Assembly (NCBI GenBank): GCA_023091735.1
Contig: JALKBU010000913.1
Span: forward strand, 1 to 20,807
DNA length: 20,807 nt
Source of the DNA: Trichomonas tenax
Lineage: Eukaryota; Parabasalia; Trichomonadida; Trichomonadidae
Direction of reading: 5' to 3'
The translations under genes and the position numbers were made by a program. Shown piece by piece: positions 8,324 through 17,805 of the stretch. A model generated the notes under the pieces. It made no database searches. It was given only the letters and a program-made list of their open reading frames with translations, and was not told where the DNA came from. Every line of letters begins with the position of its first letter. The first letter of the stretch is position 1.

Positions 8324-11300
8324 TTAGTTAACGAATCTGCAGTTACTCGATTTAGTAACTCCTTCTTCGTCTGTACTTTGATTCCTGGATTTCTTTGTTT
8401 GTGGTTTCGGAGATCTATAGTCATCCGGATTGTTACTGGATTTGATATTTTTGATGATTCTATCGACGTGGGAAAGATCCGCAAGACCAGAGAAAGCCAT
8501 CATCTGGTTGCGCTCGTTGTCATCGATTTCTTCGTCGGTGTCATCCTCTTGGTCGTCATCAGGACTGACGACGATTGTAGAAGGCCTCAAGTTCGCGTCT
8601 TGATCGATGACGCGCTTTGCATTGAGGAATCTGTGTCGCGTCAATCTGATGGAAGTAATCAAACCTTCACCGCGCGGAGTGAAGTCTTCATCATCATATG
8701 AAACATGGTCTGTCCAGACGTAAGCAGGGCTTCCTGGTGCTGTGGTTCTGTTGCGTGAAGAGAAGCTCTTCTTCAGCGGGAACTTCTTTCCTGAGCGTCC
8801 TCCTGTCGTTGACGAAAGCATTGCGCTCTCTGCCGGTGAAAAAGCAGAAGAAAAGTTGTTTGTCTCTGTCTGCGATAAGAACGATGATGTTGGAGGAGCA
8901 TCGAGTTCGACGAATGTTGAGAAGTGGAACTTCGGTTTTGGAGCGATTGACGATGATTGACTTTGAACTTTGAGCGCTGGAAGTGCTTTCGATGGCTCTT
9001 TGACTCTCTTCGACTTTCTGACTTTCCTCTTTTCTGGTGGATTGTCGTGCTTTGGACTTAATGGAGTCTGTGGCATTGTTGTTGGGGGCTCTTCGTCGTC
9101 TGCTGGATCGAGCATTTCTTGAGAAGCTTCGCTCTTTATTGGCTCCGACTTCTTCGCCGGAGTTGTTGCAACACTCGAAGGAGCGATGACGACGGTGTTA
9201 TTGAGTGGATCGTCTTCCTCTTTACGTCTACGATGACGATGTTTCTTCGTCTTTGGTGGCTCTTTGTCGATAACACTCTCTGTGACAGCATCGATCTGCG
9301 CGAGTTCTTGTGCAGTGAGTTGTGAAGAGTTTTCTTTCTCTGAGTTCTCTTTCTGCTTCAAATTTGGCAATTTCTCGTTCTCTTGCTCTGGTTTTTGTTG
9401 TTGTGTCTTTGGAGTTTGTTTTTGATCCTGTTTCTGCGTTGGTTTTTGTTCTGGTGGTTTTGTTGATGCTGGCTTTGATTTTGTTGAATTTTCGGGTTTC
9501 TTCTTATCTTGTTGTTGTGGTTTTTGTTCTTGTGGTTTGGATTCTGGTTGATTTGATCCCATGTTCTTGATGAGACTCGTGAGAGATGTAACCGGAGGAA
9601 TTCCTGCTCCTGATTTTTCAGATGGCTTTGAGACTTGCTTTTTATCTGCTGGCTTTGAAGCATCTGATTTCTTTTCTTCTGGTTTTGTATCTGGCTTCTT
9701 TTCTGGAGTTTTCGTTTCGGGTTTCTTCTCTTCCTGCTTTGATGGCTCTGTCTTCTTTTCATCAGGTTTCTTCACTTGCGTTATTGTCGAATCAACATTC
9801 TTTTCTTCTGGTTTTGTAGGTTCTTCTTTTGGTTCTGATTTCTTCTCTTGTGGCTTATTTTCATCCTGTTTCTTCTCTTCAGGCTTCGAAGATTCTGGCT
9901 TCCTTTCTTCAGGATGTGAAATCTCCTTTTGCTGATTTTCTAGTGCTGGATTCTGTTTACTCATGTTGCTGATCAAACTTCTCAATGATGTAACCGGAGG
10001 AATTGCCGCTGCTTTCTCCTCTGGTTTCTTATCTTGTTGTTTTCTATCATCCTTCTTCTCTTCTAGTTGCTTATCATCGGGTTTTATAGCATCAGATTTC
10101 TTGTTTTCTGGCGTTTTCTCTTCTGGTTTCTTATTATCATTCTTTTCTTGAGGTTTCGAAGATTCGGATTTCTCCTCTTCAGGTTTAATTGGTTCAACTT
10201 TCTTCTTTTCGACATTTTCTTCTAGTTTAGAATCAGTCTTCTTTTCTTCAGGTTTTGTTGTTGAATCAAGTTTCTTCTCGTCATTGTTTTCTTCAGGCTT
10301 CTTTTGTTCTTGTTTCTTTTCATCTGGTTGAACAGTCTCTGGTTTCTTTTCTTCTGGCTTTGTGTTATTTATGAGATTTGGTGTTTGCAAAATTCCAGAG
10401 ATTGCTGTTGATTTTGCAGTTTCATCTTCTTTCTTTGGTTCCTGTTGATCTGCTGGAGTGTGGTGTCTTCTCTTCTTGTGAGGTCTCGTTGATGTTGCAG
10501 GACTCTCTTGCTTTGGTTGTTCCTGATTTTGATTCTCTTGTTTAACCGGTTCTGGATAAATTTGCTCTTGTTTAGGTGTTTCTTGTTTTTGTGCTTCTGT
10601 TGGTTTTTCTTCTGTCTTTGGAGGTTCTGACTTGTTTTCTGGTTCATTCTTCGACTTGTGATGGCGATGATGATGACGCTTTTGTTCTTCTCCTGGCTTG
10701 GATTCATCTGGAGTCTGTGGCTGATCTTTAGATTCAGAAGACAAAGCTTTGCTTGGTTCAGAAGCTTTGTTTTGGGCGGTTTGTGGCTGTTCTGGTTTGA
10801 TTAAGTTATCGAGAACTTGTCCAGGAAGAACGACAACTGTTGGGAATGATTCTTTTATTGTTGGTTCTTTCTTGTGGGATTTCTTTCTGTGTTTCTTTTC
10901 CTTTGAAGGAGAATCTGCTTGTGCATCAATTGACTTAGCTTCATCTTTGTTGTCTGGTTTGGTTTCATCATCGTCTTGAGCATTAGGTTGAAGATCTTTA
11001 TCTGTCTGTTCAGGAGACTTTTGTTCGTCTTTAGATTGTGGTTGATACTCAGGTGCTGGTGATTTGTTTTCTGCACTTGGTGTTGAGTTTTGCATTGGTA
11101 AAACAACTGGAACAATAGCAATGGATGTTGGTTTTGTTTCATCGTTCTTTGTTTCTTGTTTAGTTTCTGGATTCTCGGTTTGTTGTTTTTGTTCTTCGTG
11201 TTTAGATTCTAGTTTCTCTTCTTCATCTTTAGGAATCTCTGGTGTTGTCTTAGAAGACATTGATCTGATCATAGACATCAACGATGTTGATTTTGGTGTT

Positions 11301-14300
11301 TCTGATTCCTTTGGTTGTGCTTTTTCATTTTGGGCTGTTGAAGATAAAGAAGGTGTTGGAAGGTGACTTGAGGGGGTCGAGGAAACTTTGTCATCTTCTT
11401 TAGATGGTTCATTTGATTTAGATTCTGTGCTTTGTGTGTGTGAATTTGCTTCTGGTTGTTGATCATCTTGTTGTGAATTGAAAATTGGTGATAATGCATT
11501 AGAAAGAGGACCTACAACAGTTGTTGGAGTATTTTGCTGATTCTCTGCTGATGAAATTGGATTTTCATTTCGTGATTTTTCGTTTTCTGATTTATCATTT
11601 TGGGTATCTGACTTTTGTGGAGCTTCTTGTGGTAACGCTTTATCAGATTGTTGTTGTGGATTTGAAGCTCTATCAGAAGCTAGAGATTGATTCTGTGGCG
11701 AATTCTTTAATGTTGGATTTGCTGCATTGTTTGTTGGTGATGAAGATTGGTTCTCTGCAGGCGATGCATTCGAAGATGACTGAGAACTAAATGTCTCATT
11801 TGGCTTTTTAATAGCATCAGCGATTAAACCTGAAAGTGATGTTGGAGATGCCTTCTGTTCAGAATTATTTGCAGGCTGATTCTCGGCTTTTGGTTGTTCA
11901 GATATTTGCTGAGTTTGAGCATTGTTCTGTTGTGAAGGTGAAGATTGTTGCTTTGTTGAACCAGACACTGGTTGTTTGGTAGGTTGTGAAGCTGTTTGAG
12001 ATATTGGAGCATTGATGTTCTTATCATTTGCGACAGGTTGTGAAGTTTGAGGAGATGAAATAACATTTGAAGGTTGTGGATTTACAACGCCATTGAGAAT
12101 GCCGCTCAATGGTTTGCTCTGATCTGGAGCTGTTTGTTGCTGTTGAGGATCTGAAGATATCTTCGGTTCATTTCCATCTATAACAGTTTGTGGTTTATTT
12201 TCATTATTAGGAGCAGAAGATTGTGAAGCAGATCCAGGTTGTGAATTTCGGGTCTGTCCTTGAACAACTCCTGGAAAAAGACTTGAAGGGGGAGTAGTAG
12301 ATTGTTGCTTATTATAAGCATTTTGTGGCTTGTTTGCATCAGATTGAGAATGATCTCGATCAACAACATTTGGTGATGATTCTGTCGGTGTTTCACCAGA
12401 TTGAGATTCACTTTGTGGTTTCTCTGTAGAATGATGGTGTTTATGGCGGTGCTTTGGTGTCTTCTGAGATTGTGGCTGAGTTTCAGAAGCTGATGTTGAA
12501 TATTCGATTGTCGCATTCTGCGATGGATCACTGATTCCTATTGGATCAAATAACTTCTTTTGTGGTGATTCGATGACGACTTGTGGTTGATCTCCTTGTT
12601 GTGGCTGCGCTGATGTTGTTCCTTGTTGTAGTTGAGAAGGACTCTGCTTACTTTGTGCAGCATCAGCAATTAAACTCGATAATGATGGAGTTGAAACTTC
12701 CGATTCAGGAGAAGATTGGGATTTGTCTGATACTTGATTTGGTTTGTTCTCTGATGATGATGAAACTGGAGTTTGCCTGTCCTGAACAGCACTAGGCAAA
12801 GCTTCAGACAATGGCGGAGTTGATTTATCCGATGGTGCAGATTGCTGTGGATTCTGTTGTTGATTAGCATTGATTGGCTGTTGTGATTGATGTTCTTGTG
12901 GAGCATTTTGTTGCTGTGATGATGAAGAAGGTTGTTTGTCATTAACAATTGCACCTAAGAGTCCAGCTAAAGCAGGAGCAGCATTATTTGCATTAGAAGT
13001 GCTCTGTCGCTGAGTTGGATCAGCAGATTGTTGCTGAGGAGAAATCTGTTTATCACTAACAGGACCGGATTGGGCAACTTCATTTGGTTTAGTCTCAGAT
13101 TGTTGCTGTGGAGATGAAACTTGTAGCTGTTTATCGCCAATAGTGCCGTTCACAAGCGCTGATAATGATGGAGTAGCATTCTTTTCAACTGAAGGTTCGG
13201 GTTTATTCGAATCTGATTGTTTAGGTTGAGATGAAACATTTTGTTGGTTTTGGTGTGGTGAAGATTGTTTGGATTGATCAATGCTTTGTTTATCTGGTGA
13301 CGATTCTTGATGTTGGCTATCGCTCATAAAATTTCCTAAGACATCTCCTAATGCAGGCGCTGCGCCAGAAGCAACCGGAACTGCTTTGTTTGAGTCTGAA
13401 GGATTTGATGTCTGTTCAGATCTTTGCTGAGAATTCTGTTGTTGTGGAATTGATTTATCTGAAGAATTATTTTGTTCGTTGCTGTTATTTGTTGGTTTGT
13501 GGAGAAGATCACTGAGAGTGATTTTCTCCAAAGGATTTTCGGGTGAAGTGTTATCACCATTTGGATTTTGCTCTGAAGGTTTCGATTCCTGATCGTTTAC
13601 AGGAGAAGCAGCAGAATTTGGTTCTGAACTCTTTTGCTGTGGTGATGAATGCTGTTGATTGTCGTTGAGAAGACCAGTAAGAGAAGTTTGTTGTTGAGGT
13701 GATTTTTCATTCTCATTCTTAGATTCTTGTGAAGCCGGTGTTTCATTTGATGGTGATGATTTGTTTTCGAAATCTGTGTCAACTGGTTTCTCTTCATTCA
13801 TGTTATCAGTGATAGAAGAGAGAAGATTCGAAAGCATATTTTGTGGAAGTGAGTCTTCTTTAGGCTTTGGCTTTTCTTCACTAACTTGTCCTGCCTGCTT
13901 TTCGCTATTTGTCGGAGATTCATTTGATGTCTTCTGTTCTGTTGGTGAACTTAGAGATTTGCTTTCATTCTTCTTTTCTTCGGTTGGAGAATTCAAAGGC
14001 TCTGAGCCGCTCAATAAGTCCAACAACGTTGTTAGTTCGTTCTTGTTTTGTGGTGAAGTTGCAGAGGAGGTCTGAGATTTGTTTTTTTGCTGTGATTTGG
14101 TCTCTTCTGGTTTGTTAAACAAATCGAGTAATGTTGGTTGTGCATTTTCATTCTTCTTATCATTGGCATTATTAAACAAAGCCATCAGCGGTCTAGCGGA
14201 ATCTGTCTTCGGAATTGGCTGTTCCTCTGCAGAATCCTCAACTGGTTTAGATTCATTAGAAGAAGCTTTTTCAATTTCTATAGTGATTGATAATTGATTC

Positions 14301-17300
14301 TCATTATCCTGCGTTGGCTGTGAGTCCTGTTGAGATTTGTTAGCTGGTATTTGTGGCGATGGGTGTGGAGATTCCATGATTGGGTCGAAGACAGTGCTTG
14401 GTTGCGTTTCTTTCTTTGGTGAAAAGTTCTTTACGGGCGAAGAAGATGCAGATGATAATGATGAAATTAAAGCAATGGAAGTCGATGAACGAGAAATCGC
14501 TCTGTTGATTCCATCCTTCTTCATAGAAAGAAGAGATATCGGTGCCTGTTGCTCTTCTGTGACAACATGTTCCTCCTTTGATGGAGATCCGTTGTTTAAA
14601 TAGGAAATGCTGCCCATTCCGATGATTGGAGGAACTTTAATTTGTGTCTTCGGAGATCGTGCTGATGAAATCTGTTTCTTGTCGCTTTGCTTGTTGTCGT
14701 TATTGAGCAAACCAGCGAGAGAAGGAATAAAGGGTTTTCCTGGTGTTTGAGAATATCCTGGAGGTTGACTATCGTCTTTTCTAGATGTTTGATTTTTGTT
14801 TTCTTTATTCTGTCGTGGAGTGATATTTCCTTGTTGTTCATTATTGTTTGTCTGCTTGCCTGTCCTTGGTGTAGACTGTTGGTTATTCACTATGTTATTT
14901 AGCAATCCCTCTAACGGTTTCTCAGTGTTATTTGTTGGTGCTTCATCTTCCTTAACATTTTCGTGTGGTTTCTCTACCTGGGCATTATTCGGTTTCTCTT
15001 TATCAGCAATTGCGCCCAACATTTCAGCCAATAGCTTCTGTTCTTTACCGTCATCATGTTTCTCTTCTTGTGGCTTTTCTTTCTCTGTATTTTCCTTCGT
15101 CGGAACATTCTGTTGTTGATCTTTTGTTGTAACATTTTGTTGTTCCTCTTTCGTTTGAATATTATGTTGTTCCTCTTTCGCTTGGATATTTTGTTGTTGT
15201 TCTTTTGTTGTAACATTTTGTTGTTGATCTTTCGTTTGAATATTATGTTGTTCCTCTTTCGTTTGAATATTTTGTTGTTCCTCTTTTGCTTGAATATTTT
15301 GTTGTTCCTCTTTCGTTTGAATATTATGTTGTTCCTCTTTCGCTTGGATATTTTGTTGTTGATCTTTCGCTTGGATATTATGTTGTTGTTCTTTTGTTGT
15401 AACATTTTGTTGTCGATCTTTCGCTTGGATATTATGTTGTTCCTCTTTTGCTTGAATATTTTGTTGTTCCTCTTTCGTTTGAATATTATGTTGTTCCTCT
15501 TTCGTTTGAATATTTTGTTGTTGATCTTTCGCTTGAATATTATGTTGTTGATCATTCGCTTGAATATTTTGTTGTTCCTCTTTCGTTTGAATATTTTGTT
15601 GTTGATCTTTCGTTTGAATATTCTGTTGTTGATTTTTTGGTGTGTTTTGATTTCTGGCTGAATTTTGTTTTTGTGCTTCTTGCGGTTGATTTCTTGATGA
15701 ATTCTGGTTCTCGTTTTCTGGCTGATTTCGAGAAGAGCTTTGTTGTTGATTTCTTGGAGAAATATCTTTTTGTGCTGTTGGTGGATTGCGAGCAGAATTT
15801 TGTTGACTTCTTGCTGATGTCGGTTTTGATTCCTGATGTTTTCTTGCTGAGTTTTGCTTCGAAGGTGTTTCGCTTTCGTGTGGATTTGAAGGATCGAATT
15901 TCTCGTGGGTAATCGTCGGGAAGATGCCTTCCTCGTTGCTGACTCTCTGTCTCCTTCTCTTCTTCTGTGATCTAGAAGATGATGGAGATCCATTCTCGTT
16001 CTGACTTCTCTGGCTTTGCGGGGCTGAAGCATCTTCCTCTGCTTCATCAACCTTCACCAAAGGAGGTTTTGAATTGTCAGCGTTCGCTTTATCGAGAACA
16101 TTCAACACATTTTCGAATCTTTCCTTCGTCGAAAAATGTAATTCATCATCATTTTCTTCATCGAGAGGAATTTTGTCGGATGCCAAAGCTTCATCAGTTC
16201 TAAAGCTCCTCGAGTTATCTTCGGCTGGTTCTGCCGCCTGTTGATCGTTCGTCTTGTTGACTAACTGTTGTATAGGTGGCTTCTTGCCAAGTGGCGAATA
16301 TCCTTTAGTAATGACGTTCTTTTGCGATGAAGGTGTCTTCGGTTCTTCATTTTCTTCTTCGTCATCTGATATAGATGAAGACTCCTCAATATAAAATTCC
16401 TGTGGGGAAGTGAGCAAAGAACCATTATCCATCTTCTTTTGTTGTGGATGCTGCAAATCATTTGAATCATTTTCGTTTTTGTTTTTAATCGAAGATTTCC
16501 TTGCACTCTTCTGTTCGCTGTTCTGCGAAAGGTCTGTGATTTCACTAATTTCATGTGGAGAAACTTCTGTCTCATTTTGATGATTATTTTCTGCGAATGT
16601 TTCCTGTTTGCGTTGACTTGTCTTTGCCTTAGTTGGTGAATATGCTTGATTCGGTTTAAATGATGAATTTCTTGACTTATTTGATCTTTGTGAATTAAGT
16701 TCCTTATTTTCTGCTTTTTCTGGTTCCTTGTCATTCGGGAGCTCCAACAGAACGTCCTGATTAATGCTGTCTTCTTTGTTATTATTTCCTTCAATACGTT
16801 TATTTTCAATCTCAGACATGGTGAATCCATCATTTTCAGATTCGTTCTGTTTCTTGTACTGATCCGTTGGATCAACTTCTGGTGACTGATTGTGGGAAAT
16901 TTTATTCGATTTTTGCTTATTTGGTGAATTTGCTTGTAAAACAGGAAGTCCTTTGGTAGCGCTATCAGTGGAGTATATTTTGATGTCTGGTTGTTCGATA
17001 GGTTCATCATAACCGACGAGAATTTCCGCTTCGTTGTATTCAAATGCGATTTTGTTCGGTTTTGTATTGTGCTTTGGTAGTTTTGTTGTCCTAACGGGAG
17101 TGTAAGCTTCGGATTTATTCGGTGTTGATTCGTTTGATGCGTTTGCACGGTTGATTTTGAGCTTCTGCGGTGAATTCGTTCTACTATTGTTCGGTGATGC
17201 CCTCGGTTTGTTCTGTGTTAAGAAAACACGTGATGAAAGTCCAGATTCATTCAAATTACCGAGTTCGCATTCGAAAGGAGGACGTTTTTGCATTTTCTTT

Positions 17301-17653
17301 CGCGTGGCATTCTCTTTCGCCAGGAATTCTTGCGTATTCATCTCTTTAGATTTAGGAGAATTTGGAGTTAGCAACAAATTCGAATCAAACTTTTCGTTTC
17401 CTATCATGCTATAGAGGTAGTTTGCCTTCTGTATCGCATTTATCTTCTCTGTGTAAGCGGCGTTTCTATATTGTTCGATATGTGGTGTTATGTCTGTTTG
17501 CATCGCAATATCGGACTGAATAGCATTGAGGCGCTGTATGTGGCGCGAATAGGCCCTCTCCTGCTGCCTTAACTCTAGATGCGTGTTAAGAGAGCGATCG
17601 GGCCTTCTCATAACGGAGTTTTTAATGCCGACACGCCTGTCATTTCCAATCAT
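8324..17653 (-). CDS. Giant disordered modular protein (3,109 aa), unknown function
   Basis: One uninterrupted frame from ATG at 17653 to TAA at 8324. No signal peptide, membrane segment or known domain is seen. Residues ~1-135 are the most protein-like part: charged helices such as 'ELRQQERAYSRHIQRLNAIQ' and 'KINAIQKANYLYSMIG', possibly coiled coil. Then follow: an S/N/K/E-rich region to ~590; a patch of SARNQ-type motifs (~597-671); a 20-unit, 9-residue Q/N/K/E array (676-855); a long S/Q/N/P/K region with ~22 hydrophobic modules of [ST]LxxL[LI] type (~872-2700); a K/E/P-rich stretch (~2430-2685); and a charged C-terminus with a semi-ordered part ('GLITSIRLTRHRFLNAKR') and acidic runs. Basic/His clusters recur (KKRRRQR, KHRHKHHH, RHHHRHHK, KKHRHRRRK). 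The coding strand is rich in A and C and the locus is visibly less AT-rich than its flanks. It looks like a scaffold with many copies of a binding motif, cytoskeletal or condensate-forming, but that is inference. Overlapping frames on both strands are shadows. No initiator-like TCA lies in the 60 nt upstream. Confidence 0.85.
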   Translation of the reverse strand: MIGNDRRVGIKNSVMRRPDRSLNTHLELRQQERAYSRHIQRLNAIQSDIAMQTDITPHIEQYRNAAYTEKINAIQKANYLYSMIGNEKFDSNLLLTPNSPKSKEMNTQEFLAKENATRKKMQKRPPFECELGNLNESGLSSRVFLTQNKPRASPNNSRTNSPQKLKINRANASNESTPNKSEAYTPVRTTKLPKHNTKPNKIAFEYNEAEILVGYDEPIEQPDIKIYSTDSATKGLPVLQANSPNKQKSNKISHNQSPEVDPTDQYKKQNESENDGFTMSEIENKRIEGNNNKEDSINQDVLLELPNDKEPEKAENKELNSQRSNKSRNSSFKPNQAYSPTKAKTSQRKQETFAENNHQNETEVSPHEISEITDLSQNSEQKSARKSSIKNKNENDSNDLQHPQQKKMDNGSLLTSPQEFYIEESSSISDDEEENEEPKTPSSQKNVITKGYSPLGKKPPIQQLVNKTNDQQAAEPAEDNSRSFRTDEALASDKIPLDEENDDELHFSTKERFENVLNVLDKANADNSKPPLVKVDEAEEDASAPQSQRSQNENGSPSSSRSQKKRRRQRVSNEEGIFPTITHEKFDPSNPHESETPSKQNSARKHQESKPTSARSQQNSARNPPTAQKDISPRNQQQSSSRNQPENENQNSSRNQPQEAQKQNSARNQNTPKNQQQNIQTKDQQQNIQTKEEQQNIQANDQQHNIQAKDQQQNIQTKEEQHNIQTKEEQQNIQAKEEQHNIQAKDRQQNVTTKEQQHNIQAKDQQQNIQAKEEQHNIQTKEEQQNIQAKEEQQNIQTKEEQHNIQTKDQQQNVTTKEQQQNIQAKEEQHNIQTKEEQQNVTTKDQQQNVPTKENTEKEKPQEEKHDDGKEQKLLAEMLGAIADKEKPNNAQVEKPHENVKEDEAPTNNTEKPLEGLLNNIVNNQQSTPRTGKQTNNNEQQGNITPRQNKENKNQTSRKDDSQPPGYSQTPGKPFIPSLAGLLNNDNKQSDKKQISSARSPKTQIKVPPIIGMGSISYLNNGSPSKEEHVVTEEQQAPISLLSMKKDGINRAISRSSTSIALISSLSSASSSPVKNFSPKKETQPSTVFDPIMESPHPSPQIPANKSQQDSQPTQDNENQLSITIEIEKASSNESKPVEDSAEEQPIPKTDSARPLMALFNNANDKKNENAQPTLLDLFNKPEETKSQQKNKSQTSSATSPQNKNELTTLLDLLSGSEPLNSPTEEKKNESKSLSSPTEQKTSNESPTNSEKQAGQVSEEKPKPKEDSLPQNMLSNLLSSITDNMNEEKPVDTDFENKSSPSNETPASQESKNENEKSPQQQTSLTGLLNDNQQHSSPQQKSSEPNSAASPVNDQESKPSEQNPNGDNTSPENPLEKITLSDLLHKPTNNSNEQNNSSDKSIPQQQNSQQRSEQTSNPSDSNKAVPVASGAAPALGDVLGNFMSDSQHQESSPDKQSIDQSKQSSPHQNQQNVSSQPKQSDSNKPEPSVEKNATPSLSALVNGTIGDKQLQVSSPQQQSETKPNEVAQSGPVSDKQISPQQQSADPTQRQSTSNANNAAPALAGLLGAIVNDKQPSSSSQQQNAPQEHQSQQPINANQQQNPQQSAPSDKSTPPLSEALPSAVQDRQTPVSSSSENKPNQVSDKSQSSPESEVSTPSLSSLIADAAQSKQSPSQLQQGTTSAQPQQGDQPQVVIESPQKKLFDPIGISDPSQNATIEYSTSASETQPQSQKTPKHRHKHHHSTEKPQSESQSGETPTESSPNVVDRDHSQSDANKPQNAYNKQQSTTPPSSLFPGVVQGQTRNSQPGSASQSSAPNNENKPQTVIDGNEPKISSDPQQQQTAPDQSKPLSGILNGVVNPQPSNVISSPQTSQPVANDKNINAPISQTASQPTKQPVSGSTKQQSSPSQQNNAQTQQISEQPKAENQPANNSEQKASPTSLSGLIADAIKKPNETFSSQSSSNASPAENQSSSPTNNAANPTLKNSPQNQSLASDRASNPQQQSDKALPQEAPQKSDTQNDKSENEKSRNENPISSAENQQNTPTTVVGPLSNALSPIFNSQQDDQQPEANSHTQSTESKSNEPSKEDDKVSSTPSSHLPTPSLSSTAQNEKAQPKESETPKSTSLMSMIRSMSSKTTPEIPKDEEEKLESKHEEQKQQTENPETKQETKNDETKPTSIAIVPVVLPMQNSTPSAENKSPAPEYQPQSKDEQKSPEQTDKDLQPNAQDDDETKPDNKDEAKSIDAQADSPSKEKKHRKKSHKKEPTIKESFPTVVVLPGQVLDNLIKPEQPQTAQNKASEPSKALSSESKDQPQTPDESKPGEEQKRHHHRHHKSKNEPENKSEPPKTEEKPTEAQKQETPKQEQIYPEPVKQENQNQEQPKQESPATSTRPHKKRRHHTPADQQEPKKEDETAKSTAISGILQTPNLINNTKPEEKKPETVQPDEKKQEQKKPEENNDEKKLDSTTKPEEKKTDSKLEENVEKKKVEPIKPEEEKSESSKPQEKNDNKKPEEKTPENKKSDAIKPDDKQLEEKKDDRKQQDKKPEEKAAAIPPVTSLRSLISNMSKQNPALENQQKEISHPEERKPESSKPEEKKQDENKPQEKKSEPKEEPTKPEEKNVDSTITQVKKPDEKKTEPSKQEEKKPETKTPEKKPDTKPEEKKSDASKPADKKQVSKPSEKSGAGIPPVTSLTSLIKNMGSNQPESKPQEQKPQQQDKKKPENSTKSKPASTKPPEQKPTQKQDQKQTPKTQQQKPEQENEKLPNLKQKENSEKENSSQLTAQELAQIDAVTESVIDKEPPKTKKHRHRRRKEEDDPLNNTVVIAPSSVATTPAKKSEPIKSEASQEMLDPADDEEPPTTMPQTPLSPKHDNPPEKRKVRKSKRVKEPSKALPALKVQSQSSSIAPKPKFHFSTFVELDAPPTSSFLSQTETNNFSSAFSPAESAMLSSTTGGRSGKKFPLKKSFSSRNRTTAPGSPAYVWTDHVSYDDEDFTPRGEGLITSIRLTRHRFLNAKRVIDQDANLRPSTIVVSPDDDQEDDTDEEIDDNERNQMMAFSGLADLSHVDRIIKNIKSSNNPDDYRSPKPQTKKSRNQSTDEEGVTKSSNCRFVN
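9590..10370 (-). repeat. Region coding K/E/P-rich imperfect repeats
   Basis: This part of the giant gene encodes runs of PEEKK-type units (KPEEKK, KPEEKNV, KPEEKTPE, with S/D/T variants), about residues 2428-2688. The units are irregular in length, unlike the strict 9-residue array upstream. Two copies of the hydrophobic module (IPPVTSLRSLISNM at ~9958-10010 and IPPVTSLTSLIKNM at ~9555-9605) bracket most of it; with their identical IPPVTSL start they are the most similar module pair in the protein, suggesting a segmental duplication. Confidence 0.6.
15089..15628 (-). repeat. Coding minisatellite: 20 units of 27 bp (9 residues)
   Basis: Within the giant gene, 20 head-to-tail 27-bp units encode variants of QQNIQTKEE at residues 676-855. 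Positions vary in a limited way: Q/H at 2, T/A at 6, KEE/KDQ at the end. Units 9, 16 and 19 read NVTTK and the last reads NVPTK. Length is strictly kept in frame, with no partial units. The array encodes a polar, Q/N-rich stretch with alternating charge. Slippage or unequal exchange in multiples of 27 bp would alter copy number without breaking the frame. On the opposite strand the repeats leave a long stop-free frame, which is an artefact. Confidence 0.9.
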
Positions 17654-17745
17654 TTATCTCAAAATTTTCAACTTTACTTGGCACATATTTATTTACATTG
17701 TCAGAAATAACATTACCAGTTGTATTTTATTTCATTTGTCACATA
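17654..17745 (-). promoter_or_regulatory. Short upstream region of the giant gene
   Basis: Only 92 bp separate the giant gene's ATG from the end of the foldback element. The minus strand here has no TCA(Y)(W) initiator close to the ATG, so either the start site is non-canonical or transcription begins inside the element's terminal repeat. No sure promoter motif is claimed. Confidence 0.3.
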
Positions 17746-17805
17746 CTGAAAGTTGTCACGAAAAGTGATATAAAAAGTGATATTATCTGATATGTAAAAT
17801 TGTTA
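17746..17805 (+). repeat. Left outer terminal inverted repeat
   Basis: Pairs with about 18283-18340 at roughly four of five positions, with a one-base gap in the A-run after CACG. Similarity begins right after the TA dinucleotide and fades past TATGTAAA. Confidence 0.65.

Noticed and set aside
15056..15661. 201-codon plus-strand frame of Leu/Phe/Asn repeats that looks like a membrane protein
   Set aside because: It is the antisense of the 27-bp repeat array in the giant minus-strand gene; the absence of stops is a by-product of the repeat.
14974..16050. 358-codon minus-strand frame of KINNKIFKRK-type repeats
   Set aside because: It is a +1/+2 shadow of the same repeat array. The 3,109-residue frame covers it and has sensible composition.
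16261..17148. 295-codon minus-strand alternative frame
   Set aside because: It is a shadow frame inside the giant gene, rich in H/I/K/N/R as expected from reading the A-rich coding strand out of frame.
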